Below are positions 28,212 to 38,635 of a stretch of 64,000 nt of DNA, one piece after another (the first letter of the stretch is position 1; each line of letters begins with the position of its first letter). The notes under the pieces were generated by a model that saw only the letters and a program-made list of their open reading frames with translations, did not search any database and was not told the DNA's origin. Made by a program: the position numbers and the translations under genes. Source of the DNA: Streptomyces sp. NBC_01689. Its GTDB lineage: Bacteria > Actinomycetota > Actinomycetes > Streptomycetales > Streptomycetaceae. Location of the stretch: assembly GCF_036250675.1 (NCBI RefSeq), contig NZ_CP109592.1, positions 8,990,001 to 9,054,000 on the forward strand. The letters run 5' to 3'.

Positions 28212-28453
28212 GACCGCCACCCGCGCCGCGCCGTCGCTCCCGTCGTCACGAGAACGGCTCCCGCGCCTCCTCGGCATCGTGACACCGGAACGCTCCCGAT
28301 CCGGCCCGGCCCGGCCCGTGAAGCGGGGCCCGGCGCCGGGGGCCCGGGCGCGGGAGCCCGTGGCACCCGGGGACGGGCGGGCACCCGCACGGAGCTCGCC
28401 GGCCGGCAGAGGTCTCCGGGCCGGTTCGCGGACCGCGCCCGTACCCTGGCAGC

Positions 28454-29341
28454 ATGCGCATGCGTCCCACCCTGAGCTGGACCCCCACCGAGGACCTGCC
28501 GCCCGGCACCACGGACCTGGAGCCGATCACGGACATGCTGGGCGCCGGTGGTGTGCTGGTGCTCAGCGGAGCCGGCATCTCCACCGAGTCAGGCATACCC
28601 GACTACCGGGGTGCGGGCGGCAGCCTGAGCCGGCACACCCCGATGACCTACCAGGACTTCACCGGCGGCGACCAGGCCCGACGACGGTACTGGGCGCGCA
28701 GCCACCTCGGCTGGCGGACCTTCGGCCGGGCCCGTCCGAACGACGGACACCGGGCGGTCGCCGCGTTCGGCCGGCACGGTCTGCTCTCGGGCGTGATCAC
28801 ACAGAACGTGGACGGGCTGCACCAGTCCGCCGGCAGCGAGGGCGTCCTGGAACTTCACGGAAGCCTGGACCGGGTGGTCTGTCTCTCCTGCCGCGCGTCG
28901 AGCTCGCGCCAGGACCTCGCCGAGCGGCTGGAGACAGCCAATCCGGGTTTCGAGCCGGTGGCCGCCGCGATCAACCCGGACGGTGACGCCGACCTCACCG
29001 ACGCGCAGGTCGGTGACTTCCGGGTCGTGCCCTGCGCGGACTGCGGCGGCGTCCTCAAGCCGGACGTCGTGTTCTTCGGCGAGACCGTTCCCCCGCCCCG
29101 GGTCGACCACTGCCGCCGCCTGGTCCGCGAGGCCGACGCGCTTCTGGTGCTCGGATCGTCGCTCACCGTCATGTCCGGACTGCGGTTCGTCCGTCAGGCG
29201 GCCGAGGCCGGGACCCCGGTGCTGATCGTCAACCACGATCCGACCCGGGGCGACCAGCACGCGCTCGCCCGGGTCGCGGTTCCCCTCGGGGCCGCCCTGG
29301 CCACCGTGGCCGGCCGGCTGGACATCCCCCTGGAGACCTGA
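28454..29341 (+). CDS. Sirtuin (NAD-dependent protein deacylase)
   Basis: 295 aa. NAD-binding GAGIS (LVLSGAGISTESGIPDYRG), TQNVDGLH, catalytic His135 in LELHGS and a zinc site Cys143-x2-Cys146 / Cys194-x2-Cys197 are all present. FFGETVP and the late GSSLTV segment are standard. It removes acyl groups from protein lysines with NAD use. The N-terminal 25 residues are variable; a second ATG two codons later is equally possible. Single gene, not obviously tied to the cassette before it. Confidence 0.95.
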   Translation: MRMRPTLSWTPTEDLPPGTTDLEPITDMLGAGGVLVLSGAGISTESGIPDYRGAGGSLSRHTPMTYQDFTGGDQARRRYWARSHLGWRTFGRARPNDGHRAVAAFGRHGLLSGVITQNVDGLHQSAGSEGVLELHGSLDRVVCLSCRASSSRQDLAERLETANPGFEPVAAAINPDGDADLTDAQVGDFRVVPCADCGGVLKPDVVFFGETVPPPRVDHCRRLVREADALLVLGSSLTVMSGLRFVRQAAEAGTPVLIVNHDPTRGDQHALARVAVPLGAALATVAGRLDIPLET

Positions 29342-29458
29342 GCCGGAGACGCGGTGGCGGCGGCCGGACGGCAGCGCCGAGGACGCCGACCACCCCCCCC
29401 GGCCGGGCGGGGAGCCGCGACGCCCGGGTGCCGCCTCCGGTGATCCCCGCCGGAGCCC

Positions 29459-30355
29459 TCAGACCGCCGCCCGCCCGGCACACTCGGCGAGGAAACCGGT
29501 CACGGCACGCACGAACGCCCCGGGTTCCTCGAGATGCGCGAAGTGACCGCTGCTCTCGAAGACGGTGAGCCGGGAACCCGCCATCTCCGCGTGCATCTCC
29601 TCGGCCCATCGGACGGGGCATATCCAGTCGTGGCGGCCGACGAGAATCAGTGCGGGGATGCCGACCTTCCCCAGTGTGCCCCGCACGTCCCAAATGCCCG
29701 CGGACGGCACGTACTCCGCCTCCACGCTCCCCACCGCCTCCTTCAACTCGTCCGGCAGCCCCCAGTAGTCGGCGAAGTACGCGGGAATCAGGCGCCGTAC
29801 GTGCGCGGTGACCTCGGCCCCGGTGGTCGGGGGCGTCTGTGACCGCCGGTACGCGGCCACGACGTCCGCGGCCTCGGGACGTCCGGCGTGCCGCCGCGCG
29901 AACGCGGTCATCTGCGCCGCCGCCTCCGCGTGCAGGTCCGGGCCGAGGAGGGGAGCACTGTCGTAGAGGATGATCCCCGCCAGCTTGCCAGGGTGGTCCA
30001 ACTCGTACTGCAGGGCCACGAAACCGCCGGCGGAGTGCCCCATCAGGTAGACCTCCGGCACGTCCAGGTGGTCCACGACTCCGTCGACGAAGCGCGCGTA
30101 CCGTTCCATGCTGTAGTGGCCGTCCGGAAGGTCTCCCGACTCCCCGGCCCCGACCGGGGCCACGTAGACCGCCGTCATGTGCTGTTCGAGGAGCGGCATC
30201 CGCAGGTATTCCCAGTGGACCCCAGGGCCGCCGGAGTGCACCAGGCAGACCGGGCCGTTCCCCGCCACGTGATAGCGCTGGACGACGCCGTCGATCACGA
30301 TCTCGTGCACGCCGGGCGCGAGTCGCTCCGTACGGTCCAGGTTGCGTTCGAGCAC
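29459..30355 (-). CDS. Alpha/beta hydrolase (proline-iminopeptidase-like)
   Basis: 298 aa from GTG 30355 (VLERNLDRTERLAPG), preceded by GGAAGGACGGAAG. Shows the HSGGPG oxyanion loop, nucleophile elbow GHSAGG, acid GRHDWICP and base GHFAHLEEP. The HSGGPG motif (HGGPG in relatives) points to the proline iminopeptidase branch, whose members include peptidases, esterases and lactonases. Cytoplasmic, no signal peptide. Substrate unknown. Divergent from the giant GH92 gene. Confidence 0.9.
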   Translation of the reverse strand: MLERNLDRTERLAPGVHEIVIDGVVQRYHVAGNGPVCLVHSGGPGVHWEYLRMPLLEQHMTAVYVAPVGAGESGDLPDGHYSMERYARFVDGVVDHLDVPEVYLMGHSAGGFVALQYELDHPGKLAGIILYDSAPLLGPDLHAEAAAQMTAFARRHAGRPEAADVVAAYRRSQTPPTTGAEVTAHVRRLIPAYFADYWGLPDELKEAVGSVEAEYVPSAGIWDVRGTLGKVGIPALILVGRHDWICPVRWAEEMHAEMAGSRLTVFESSGHFAHLEEPGAFVRAVTGFLAECAGRAAV

Positions 30356-31086
30356 TTCTTCCGTCCTTCCGATGCCGTCGGGGTGTGTCCCGCTGATGCG
30401 GCCGACGCCTGTATGACCCGCGGCCCGGGCCGGTTGTGACATCGGTACGGGCACACGCGGACCCGGGACGAACGGCGAGGCGGGTACTGCGCGGCGAGAG
30501 CGGGGAGCGGGGAGCGGGGAGGGCAGGGTGCCGTGCAGGAGATCGTCGACTGTGCGGGTGGGCATGGGGTCTCCGGGATGTGCGGCCGCTGTGGTTCGGC
30601 GCGCGGGGGCGCGAGCCGCGGGAGGGCCTCGGGCCCCGGGCGGGGGCGCCGTCGATCCGGCGGTCGCGCGACCGGTCCCGCCGAGCCCGCGGGCCGTGTC
30701 CTGCCGGGCGCCGCACGGTGCTCCCGGGCCTGAACGGTCCCGTGCCGCGGTCTCCACTTCGTGAAACCGGACCGGCCGACAGGAAGTGGGGGACACGCCC
30801 CCTGACAACTCCTCACCCCCGCAACTCCACACACGCCGCCCCCCCGGCGTCGCCCGCAGGGTGTCCGGAACGCGCGAGCTGTATGAGTACTGTTCGCCTG
30901 TCGTACGCCTTTTCCGTGTCTGATGACCGGTGGTTGTGAACGCGGCGGGTGCAATCCGGCCCGCGGATGCAATCCTGTGTGTCCACTTCCGTCTCAACCT
31001 GGGTTGCGCGCCCGGTGTACCGGGCTGACAACGTTGTCTTCTGGTGAGTGAACCGGGCGTGCGTACAACGACGCTGGAGAGGTTAC
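30356..31086. other. Divergent region upstream of the GH92-PAP2 gene
   Basis: 731 bases with no credible gene. The part after 30870 is less GC-rich and carries the LacI-type palindrome at 31027-31038 close to the GH92 start; earlier sequence is featureless to me. Confidence 0.55.
31027..31038. promoter_or_regulatory. LacI-type operator before GH92-PAP2 gene
   Basis: GACAACGTTGTC is a perfect 12-bp palindrome with the central CG typical of LacI-family sites, 48 bases before the GTG start. No LacI gene is in the window. Confidence 0.65.
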
Positions 31087-34000
31087 GTGTTCATCAGATC
31101 CCATCCACCCTTGCGTGGCGTGGCTGTCGAGAGACCCGGCGGGCGTCGCCGGACACTGCGTGCGGCGGTCGCCGTACTGGTCACCGGGGCACTCGGCGCC
31201 GCCGCGCTGGCGGGCGGCGGCGCTGCCGCGGCCCTGCCCGCCCCCACCAAGTCCGCGGGGACGTCCGGTGGCACCGACTACACGAAGCTGGTCGACCCCT
31301 TCGTGTCGACCGCGGGTGACGACGGCAACGACCTGCCGGGCGCGCAGGCGCCCCACGGCCTCGCGAAGGTCAACCCGCTGACGACTCCGGACCGCAACCA
31401 CACCGGGTACGACTACAACGAGGACCACATCGCGGGCTTCACCGCGACCAACCTCGACGGCGTCGGCGGCTCGGGCGGCGGCGGTGACCTGCTCGTCGTG
31501 CCGACCTCCGTGCGGTACGACAAGCGCCCCGCCCCCAGCACGTACGCCCACACGTACCGCCACGACGACGAGAGCGCGACGCCCGGTTCCTACCAGGTGG
31601 GGCTCGGATCAGTCTCCGGAACCGCCTCGTCGGTGACCCAGGACCCCGGCACCGTCAAGGCCGAGATGACCGCGACGACGCGCACGGCGCTCGAGCGGTA
31701 CAGCTTCCCCGCCGGGTCGAACCCCGAACTCGTCCTCGACCTGGCCAACAACTTCACCAGCCGGACCCGTTCGACGATGAAGGCGACGAAGCTCGCCGAC
31801 GGGACGACCTCGATCTCCGGGCTCATCGCGGGATCGTTCAACGGCGCCTCGTACCAGCTGTACTACAACGCCACCACGAACGTCCCGGTGACCTCACTGA
31901 AGAGCTGGGGCAACGACGGCAAGCTGACGGACGCGACCGCCCAGGACGGCTCCGACACCGGCGCCGTCCTCGGGTTCGACCCTTCCGCCGGGAACGACGT
32001 CGAACTGCGCGTCACCCTGTCGCCCATCAGCGCCGAACAGGCGGCGACCGACCAGAAGAACGAGGTCGGGGGGCTCACCTTCGACCAGGCCCGCGACCGG
32101 ACGAAGGCGGCCTGGAACAGCGCGCTCGGCGCGGTCGACGTGCGCTCCTCGGCGAAGTCCGACCCCGGGTCGACGCTCACCAAGGAGTTCTACACGCACC
32201 TCTACCGCATGTACGCGCTGCCGGTGAACGCCACCAGCACCAGCGGAACGTACCGCGGCGCGGACGGAGCGGTGCACAAGGCGAACGGCTTCACGTACTA
32301 CGACGGTTGGTCCACCTGGGACGACTTCCGCAAGTACTCCGTCGAGGCGTACATCGACCCGGCCACCTACCGGGACATGATCCAGTCGCTGATCGAGCTC
32401 TTCGCCGACCAGCGCGCCTCCGGCAAGAGCCTCGGCAGCCTCACCCACTCGGTTCCGACCGTGCGCTGGGAGCGCTCGGCGGTCCTGGTCGCCGACGCGC
32501 TGTCGAAGGGCTTCAAGAACTTCGACCGGCTCGACGAGGCGTACCCGGCGCTGCTGTTGTACTCCGGGTACTACACCGGCGCCCAGCTGCGGCAGGGGTA
32601 CGTCAGCGGTGATCCCGGTACGACCGTCCAGCGCGGCTACGACCAGTGGGCGCTGTCCGTCATCGCCGACGCCCTCGGCAAGGACGCGGACGCGAAGAAG
32701 CTGCGCGCCCAGTCGACCATGGCGATCGACAACCTCGTGAAGTCCGACGCGTGGACCTCGTCCGACGGCACCAAGGTCGGCCTGCTCACCCCGCGCGCCA
32801 CGGGCGGCGACTGGCAGAGCGCCGACTACGAGAAGTTCGAGGCGGCCGGCCTCTACCAGGGCACGCTGTGGCAGTACCACTGGTACGACGCCTACGACAT
32901 GGGCGGCCTCATCAAGGCCATGGGCGGCGACAAGGCCGGCAAGGCCGCGGTCAAGCACATGTTCGGCGAGGACTCCGCCGTCGACGACGGCTCGACCATG
33001 CTGCACTCCAACGCCAACGAGATCGACCTGCAGGCCCCGTACCTCTTCAACTACGTCGGTGAGCCGAGCCTGACCCAGAAGTGGGTGCGGTCCATCTACA
33101 CCGGCACGACCTGGAACCGCTACATCGCGACGGGCTCCACGAACGAAGCGCCCAGCTCCGGCGGCCAGTTCACCCCGCCGGTCAAGACCCAGGTGTACAA
33201 GCTGTCCCCGAACGGCTTCCTGCCGACCATGGACAACGACGCCGGCACCATGTCGACCATGTTCGTCGGCGCCGCCCTGGGCCTGTTCCCGGTGACCGCC
33301 GGCTCCAGCCAGTTCCAGATCGGCAGCCCGTTCTTCGACGCGACCACGATCACCTACGCCAACGGCTCCAAGTTCACGGTGAAGGCCGACGGCGTCTCGC
33401 CGGGCAACTACTACGTGCAGAACGCGACCCTCGACGGCAAGCGGTTCGACAACACGTGGCTCGACTACTCCCAGATCATCTCCGGCGGAACCCTGGACTT
33501 CACCATGGGTTCCAAGCCCTCGCAGTGGGGCACCCACTCGCAGCCCGCGTACTCGCTGAACACCGACGGCGGCGACACGGGTGACGACGGCGCGGGAACG
33601 GGCAAGGGCGACACCGTCCTCTCCGCCCGCCCGGACACCGTCGACACCGGCGCGGACGGCAAGGTCGACGGCAGCGTGAAGCTCACCCTGTCCGGACCCG
33701 CGTCGTTCGCCGCCCGCAACGGGACCAGCCTGACCAGGACCGGAGCGGCGACCGTGACCGGCCTCCCGGGCGGTGTCACGGCCGACCTCCGGGTCACCGG
33801 CTCGCGCACGGCGACCCTGTCACTCACCGGCAGCGCACAGGCCGACGCGCACTTCGGCATCACCTTCGCCGACGAGGCCTTCGCCCACGGCGTGCGGGCC
33901 TCGACGGTCCACGGTACCGGGACGTCCCCGACCGACCCGCTGACCATCTCCGCCGCCGAGGTGCACCGCAAGGCGCTCCGCACCCTGGTCGACCAGGCGT

Positions 34001-37000
34001 CCCTGGTCCGCAGCGGCAACTACTCCGACGGTTCCTGGAGCCTGTTCAGGTCGGCGCTCGAACGCGCGCGGACCGTTCTCGCGGACACCACCTCCGCGAC
34101 GGGCACGATCATGGCCGCCGGTGACGCCCTGCACTCCGCCATCGACACGCTCACCATCGACGAGGGCGGCTACGCCGTCCTGCAGGCCGAGTCCCCCGAC
34201 CAGAAGGAGGGTCCCAGCCTCGTCAGCGAGCGGAACAACTCGGACGGCAACCTCGGTGGCGTCACCGAAGGCGCCTGGGAGCGGTACACCAAGCTCGACT
34301 TCGGCGGGGTCGCCCCCAGGACCCTCTCGGTCCGCTACGCCAACTCGCAGGCGACCAACGCGAAGCCGAGCAGCGTCGACATCCACGCCGGTGCCGCCGA
34401 CGGGCCCGTCGTCGCCACCGTCCAGCTCCCGGGAACCGGCGGCTGGCAGTACTACAGCACGGTGCAGGCCGCCGTCACCGACCCGGACGCGCTGCTGAAC
34501 GCGTCGAGCGCGACCTTCGTGTTCCACGCGCCGGCCGGCCAGCAGTGGGTGTCGAACTTCGACTGGTACCAGTTCTCGCCGTACGAGGTCTCCACGTCCC
34601 CGACGACGACGCTCGCCACCCTCACCGCGGTCAACAGCACGACGACCGGGGGCGGTTCGGCTCCGCTCAACCTCTCGAACGGCATCTTCGAGAACGTGAC
34701 GAACGGCGCGTGGGCCGAGTGGAAGGACACCGACCTCCGGGACGGCGCCGACACCCTCACCGTCCGCTATGACAAGCCCCAGTCGCGCGCGGCCTCGGAC
34801 TCGCACATCGAACTGCACCTCGGTTCGAAGGACGGCCCGAAGACCGTGTCCGTGCCGCTCGACTACAGCGGTTCGGGCTGGGGAACCATCGCGACCACGA
34901 GCGTCCACCTCGATCCGAGCGTCTTCACCGGCGTCCAGGACGTGTACGCCGACTTCGTCTCCAGCACGCAGACCTCGTCCCAGCCCTACGTGGGCAACGT
35001 CTACTCGCTGGCCCTGACGCAGGAGACCGACGCGCCCGTCGGTTTCGACGCCACGGCGTGGCGCGCGAACAGCGGCGGCGGGCTCAAGAGCGAACCGGTC
35101 GGCTGGACCGGTTCGGGTTCCACCACCGACCTCGGCGGCACCTACAACGGAGCCTGGCTCACCTACGGGGACATCGACTTCGGTGCCTCGCCGAAGAGCA
35201 CCGTCACGATCACCTACGTCAACAACTCCGCCCGCTGCGGCACCGGTTCCGCGGTCGACCTCTATCTGGACTCCTTCGACACGGCCAACCCCGGCACGCC
35301 GTACGCGACCGTCCCGCTGCCGGTCACCGGATCGGCGTGGTCGTCCGGAGGGACGACGAGCCTGACCCTGCCCAAGGCGATCACCGGCACGCACACCGTC
35401 CATCTGCGGCTGGCGACGACCCCGGACTCCTCGCACCCGTACGTCGCGAACCTGGGCCGGATCACCTTCAACCACGTCGAGACGCCCGCCGTCACCGACA
35501 AGTCCGCCCTGCGCAAGGCGATCGAGCAGTACGAGGGGCTCTCCGCCGACGAAGCACGCTACGACACCGTCGACTTCGGTGTGTACCGGCGCGAACTCGC
35601 CGCCGCCCGCACCCTCGTCGACGCCGACGGCGCGACCCAGCTCGAGGCCGACACCCGGACCCGCAGCCTGACCCTCGCCGCCAAGCAGCTCATACCGGTG
35701 CCGAGGCTGCGCCTGGAGGACCTGGTCACCACCGCGTCGGCCCTCCAGGACACCCGCTACACGGACACCTCGTGGAAGGCGTTCACCAAGGCGCTCACCG
35801 ACGCGAGGACCGCGCTCGCGAGCGACACCACCACGGACGCGACCCTGACGGCACGGTACGACGCGCTCCAGCGCGCCATGGCCGGGCTCGCCACGAAGCC
35901 CAGGTCGGTGCCCGCCTCGCCCGGGGCGGTGTCGGCGACGTCGTCCGGCACGAGCGTGACCGTCTCCTGGGCCGCGCCCGGGGACACCGGCGGCTCACCG
36001 GTCACCGGCTACAAGGTCACCCTGGACGACGGCCACCAGGCCGAGATCCGGGATCCGGACAGCCGGAGCACGACCTTCACCTGGCTGCGGGCCGGCAAGT
36101 CCTACACGGCCCGGGTCCGTGCGGTGAACGGGGTCGGCACCTCGAGTCCCAGCCCGGCCACCGCGCCGGTGGTGACCGGTGGCGGCAAGCCGCAGAAGCC
36201 GGCCGTCACCGGCGTGATCACCGACGGCAAGCAGGTCCGGGTGACCTGGCGGCCCGCCGGCGACGGCGGATTCCCGGTCATCGGCTACACCGTGGCCCTG
36301 GGCGACGGAACCACCGCGCACGTCGCCGCCACGGCGGACACCGCGCTGCTCACGACCGCGGGCGGGGCGAAGGCGCACACGGCCACCGTCACCGCGATCA
36401 CCCTGGCCGGGACCTCGGACGACTCCGTCTCCAGCACCCCGGCGGAGGACTCCGCGGCGACCGGCACGGCGGACGCCGCCGACCCGGCGTACGTGTCGTC
36501 CCCCTTCCCGGACGAGACGCTCAACGCGGCCTACACGTCGGACAAGTGGCCGGGAACCGGTGACGGGACCGACTACTTCTACGGCCTGCTGAACGGCGTC
36601 GGCGACCTTGGCTCCGGCATCATCGGCGCCAACAGCAAGGTGGCCCAGGGCACCCCGCTGACCGCCGAGAACGACCGGATCGCCGTCCGGATCAACAACG
36701 CCGCGACGCAGAAGGAGGTGGACCGGGCCGAGGTCGACGCGACGAACAGCTCCACCGTCACGATGGCGGACGGGCTCGGGTCGCGGCTCGGCCAGATCTA
36801 CAGCGACGCGCTGAAGGGCGGTCAACTGCCCAAGACGAACGCCCTGTTCTCCCGCGTCACGCAGAACCTCGACAAGGTCGACGCGGCCAAGAACCACTAC
36901 GGGTACCTGCGTCCTTACGTACGGCTCGGATTCGTCGGCGACGGCGGGTCCGTCTACGAGTCGCAGGACGGTTCGTACGGCAGTCTCGCCACCAGCGGCT

Positions 37001-38112
37001 CCTACCCGAGCGGCCACACCTACGGCGGCTACGAGGCCGGCACGATCCTCGCCACGCTCCTGCCGGAGCTGGCGCCGTCCATCCTCGCGCGCACTTCGGA
37101 GTACGGGGACAACCGCATCGTCCTCGGGTTCCACTACCCGCTGGACGTCATGGGCGGCCGGATCTCCGGCCAGGCCACCGTGGCGCACCGGTGGGCGGAC
37201 CCCGACTTCGCGAAGCTGCTGCAGCAGGCCCACACCGAGATGGAGAACGTGCTGCTCGCGCAGTGCCAGGAGAAGGGATACGGAGACACCCTCGCGGCCT
37301 GTGGGGGCGACTCGTACGCCGGTCTGAGCGACGCGCAGGACGTCGACCTGTACACGCGGCGTCTGACCTACGGGTTCTCCCAGGTGGGCAAAGCGGGGCA
37401 GGCGCTCAAGACGCCGTCCGACGCGGCGGCCCTGCTGATCACCGCCTTCCCGGACCTCACCACCGAGCAGCGCACCCAGATCCTGGAGCAGACCGCGACG
37501 GACTCCGGGTACCCGCTCGACCTCACCGCCGACGGCGGCGCGAGCTGGCAGCGGATCAACCTCGCGGCGGCGATGGCGGCGAAGGTGGTCGTCAACGCCG
37601 ACGGGTCGGTCACGGTGAAGAACTTCTCGGACGCCACCAAGGCCAGTGTCGCCGACGCGAAGGCGATCACGGTCGGAGGTGTCGCGATCCCCGGGTTCGA
37701 CCCGAACGTGTCCACCTATGTCGTCGACTGGCCGAAGAACGCCAGGATCCCGGCCGTCTCCGCCGTACCGGTGCAGTCCGGTGCGCGGGTGAAGGTCACC
37801 GACGGCAGTTCGGTCCTCTCCTCGACCGGGCACGGGTTCACCACCCGCACCATCAAGGTGACCTCGGCCAGCGGTTCGGTGACCCGGACCTACACGGTCG
37901 GCTTCCAGCCCACGGACCGGGACGACCGGCCGGTCGCGGCGGGCGGCACCGCCGGCTACCGCGACGCCGGGGAATCCACCCTGTGGTCCCTCTCCGGCCC
38001 GTGGGGTCCGGGAGGGGCGGGGGCCGGCTCAGCCGGCGGCCCGGGACTCTGGTCGCCGTCCGCGGACTGGGCGCGGCCCTTGGCGGCCCGTGGGGTGAGA
38101 GGCACGATGTGA
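31087..38112 (+). CDS. Giant secreted GH92 alpha-mannosidase fused to FIVAR, CBM6-like and Fn3 modules and a PAP2 phosphatase
   Basis: 2341 aa from GTG 31087 behind GGAGAGG. Signal peptide about 1-45. GH92 exo-alpha-mannosidase about 55-825, starting DPFVSTAGDDGNDLPGAQAPHGL; GH92 enzymes need calcium and trim alpha-1,2/1,3/1,6-mannose. A beta-rich spacer (840-940), a FIVAR helical module (950-1030), three CBM6-like sandwiches (1030-1160, 1175-1310, 1318-1465), two more FIVAR-like segments (1470-1610) and two Fn3 domains (1615-1790) follow. From about 1803 there is a PAP2/class A acid phosphatase with K-x6-RP-like YGYLRPYVR, GSYPSGHTYGGY and SEYGDNRIVLGFHYPLDVMGGR. A beta-domain tail ends it. 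The fusion suggests attack on phosphorylated mannans or glycans; that substrate is inference. Confidence 0.93.
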   Translation: MFIRSHPPLRGVAVERPGGRRRTLRAAVAVLVTGALGAAALAGGGAAAALPAPTKSAGTSGGTDYTKLVDPFVSTAGDDGNDLPGAQAPHGLAKVNPLTTPDRNHTGYDYNEDHIAGFTATNLDGVGGSGGGGDLLVVPTSVRYDKRPAPSTYAHTYRHDDESATPGSYQVGLGSVSGTASSVTQDPGTVKAEMTATTRTALERYSFPAGSNPELVLDLANNFTSRTRSTMKATKLADGTTSISGLIAGSFNGASYQLYYNATTNVPVTSLKSWGNDGKLTDATAQDGSDTGAVLGFDPSAGNDVELRVTLSPISAEQAATDQKNEVGGLTFDQARDRTKAAWNSALGAVDVRSSAKSDPGSTLTKEFYTHLYRMYALPVNATSTSGTYRGADGAVHKANGFTYYDGWSTWDDFRKYSVEAYIDPATYRDMIQSLIELFADQRASGKSLGSLTHSVPTVRWERSAVLVADALSKGFKNFDRLDEAYPALLLYSGYYTGAQLRQGYVSGDPGTTVQRGYDQWALSVIADALGKDADAKKLRAQSTMAIDNLVKSDAWTSSDGTKVGLLTPRATGGDWQSADYEKFEAAGLYQGTLWQYHWYDAYDMGGLIKAMGGDKAGKAAVKHMFGEDSAVDDGSTMLHSNANEIDLQAPYLFNYVGEPSLTQKWVRSIYTGTTWNRYIATGSTNEAPSSGGQFTPPVKTQVYKLSPNGFLPTMDNDAGTMSTMFVGAALGLFPVTAGSSQFQIGSPFFDATTITYANGSKFTVKADGVSPGNYYVQNATLDGKRFDNTWLDYSQIISGGTLDFTMGSKPSQWGTHSQPAYSLNTDGGDTGDDGAGTGKGDTVLSARPDTVDTGADGKVDGSVKLTLSGPASFAARNGTSLTRTGAATVTGLPGGVTADLRVTGSRTATLSLTGSAQADAHFGITFADEAFAHGVRASTVHGTGTSPTDPLTISAAEVHRKALRTLVDQASLVRSGNYSDGSWSLFRSALERARTVLADTTSATGTIMAAGDALHSAIDTLTIDEGGYAVLQAESPDQKEGPSLVSERNNSDGNLGGVTEGAWERYTKLDFGGVAPRTLSVRYANSQATNAKPSSVDIHAGAADGPVVATVQLPGTGGWQYYSTVQAAVTDPDALLNASSATFVFHAPAGQQWVSNFDWYQFSPYEVSTSPTTTLATLTAVNSTTTGGGSAPLNLSNGIFENVTNGAWAEWKDTDLRDGADTLTVRYDKPQSRAASDSHIELHLGSKDGPKTVSVPLDYSGSGWGTIATTSVHLDPSVFTGVQDVYADFVSSTQTSSQPYVGNVYSLALTQETDAPVGFDATAWRANSGGGLKSEPVGWTGSGSTTDLGGTYNGAWLTYGDIDFGASPKSTVTITYVNNSARCGTGSAVDLYLDSFDTANPGTPYATVPLPVTGSAWSSGGTTSLTLPKAITGTHTVHLRLATTPDSSHPYVANLGRITFNHVETPAVTDKSALRKAIEQYEGLSADEARYDTVDFGVYRRELAAARTLVDADGATQLEADTRTRSLTLAAKQLIPVPRLRLEDLVTTASALQDTRYTDTSWKAFTKALTDARTALASDTTTDATLTARYDALQRAMAGLATKPRSVPASPGAVSATSSGTSVTVSWAAPGDTGGSPVTGYKVTLDDGHQAEIRDPDSRSTTFTWLRAGKSYTARVRAVNGVGTSSPSPATAPVVTGGGKPQKPAVTGVITDGKQVRVTWRPAGDGGFPVIGYTVALGDGTTAHVAATADTALLTTAGGAKAHTATVTAITLAGTSDDSVSSTPAEDSAATGTADAADPAYVSSPFPDETLNAAYTSDKWPGTGDGTDYFYGLLNGVGDLGSGIIGANSKVAQGTPLTAENDRIAVRINNAATQKEVDRAEVDATNSSTVTMADGLGSRLGQIYSDALKGGQLPKTNALFSRVTQNLDKVDAAKNHYGYLRPYVRLGFVGDGGSVYESQDGSYGSLATSGSYPSGHTYGGYEAGTILATLLPELAPSILARTSEYGDNRIVLGFHYPLDVMGGRISGQATVAHRWADPDFAKLLQQAHTEMENVLLAQCQEKGYGDTLAACGGDSYAGLSDAQDVDLYTRRLTYGFSQVGKAGQALKTPSDAAALLITAFPDLTTEQRTQILEQTATDSGYPLDLTADGGASWQRINLAAAMAAKVVVNADGSVTVKNFSDATKASVADAKAITVGGVAIPGFDPNVSTYVVDWPKNARIPAVSAVPVQSGARVKVTDGSSVLSSTGHGFTTRTIKVTSASGSVTRTYTVGFQPTDRDDRPVAAGGTAGYRDAGESTLWSLSGPWGPGGAGAGSAGGPGLWSPSADWARPLAARGVRGTM

Positions 38113-38131
38113 CCGTCTGACGAGCCGTGAG

Positions 38132-38165
38132 CCGGGGGCTCGGCAGCATGCCGCCGAGCCCCCGG
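38132..38165 (+). terminator. Terminator 1 after GH92-PAP2 gene
   Basis: Perfect 13-bp stem CCGGGGGCTCGGC / GCCGAGCCCCCGG with an 8-base loop, 20 bases after the stop. Confidence 0.88.
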
Positions 38166-38186
38166 AACTCACAGCCGTGAACGGCC

Positions 38187-38227
38187 GGCCCCTCGGGACG
38201 AACCACAACGGTTCGTCCCGAGGGGCC
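38187..38227 (+). terminator. Terminator 2 after GH92-PAP2 gene
   Basis: Perfect 18-bp stem GGCCCCTCGGGACGAACC with its complement at 38210-38227 and an ACAAC loop, then GTTGT. Tandem with the preceding hairpin. Confidence 0.9.
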
Positions 38228-38635
38228 GTTGTCGTGCCGGCGGCCTTCGACGCCCGGGCGGTCGCGGTCCCTGGTAGCGGGCTGCTCCGACCGCCGGTGG
38301 CGGGTTGCGGACGCAGGCCGGGTCCTTCCGTGTGATCGCCCGGTGACACCGCTTCCGAAAGTCGTGGCACGGGCTCTTCACACCGCGCGGCGGCGCGGCG
38401 GGGACCCACCGAGCGGGTCCGGCGGGACGGGGTTCCCGCCGGCCGCGGGGACCGGGTGGCCGCCTCGACAGCGGCCGGGTGCGCTCCCGCGGGAGTCACA
38501 CGTGTCACGGTACGGAACGGATCACCGTATGCTCAGAGGCGTGGGGAGAGCCCCGTGGCCTGCTCCGCGCCGGCTCCGACGGCGGTGGTGACACGGCCCG
38601 CACGGCTCGTTCGGTATGAGGATCAGGGAGCACAC
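38228..38635. other. Intergenic region
   Basis: 408 bases with no supported gene. The promoter of the following gene is probably within 38480-38610, but I cannot name boxes with confidence. Confidence 0.45.

Noticed and set aside
35995..37833. Leftward frame of 612 codons inside the GH92-PAP2 gene
   Set aside because: Antisense shadow; the rightward frame contains clear Fn3 and PAP2 motifs.
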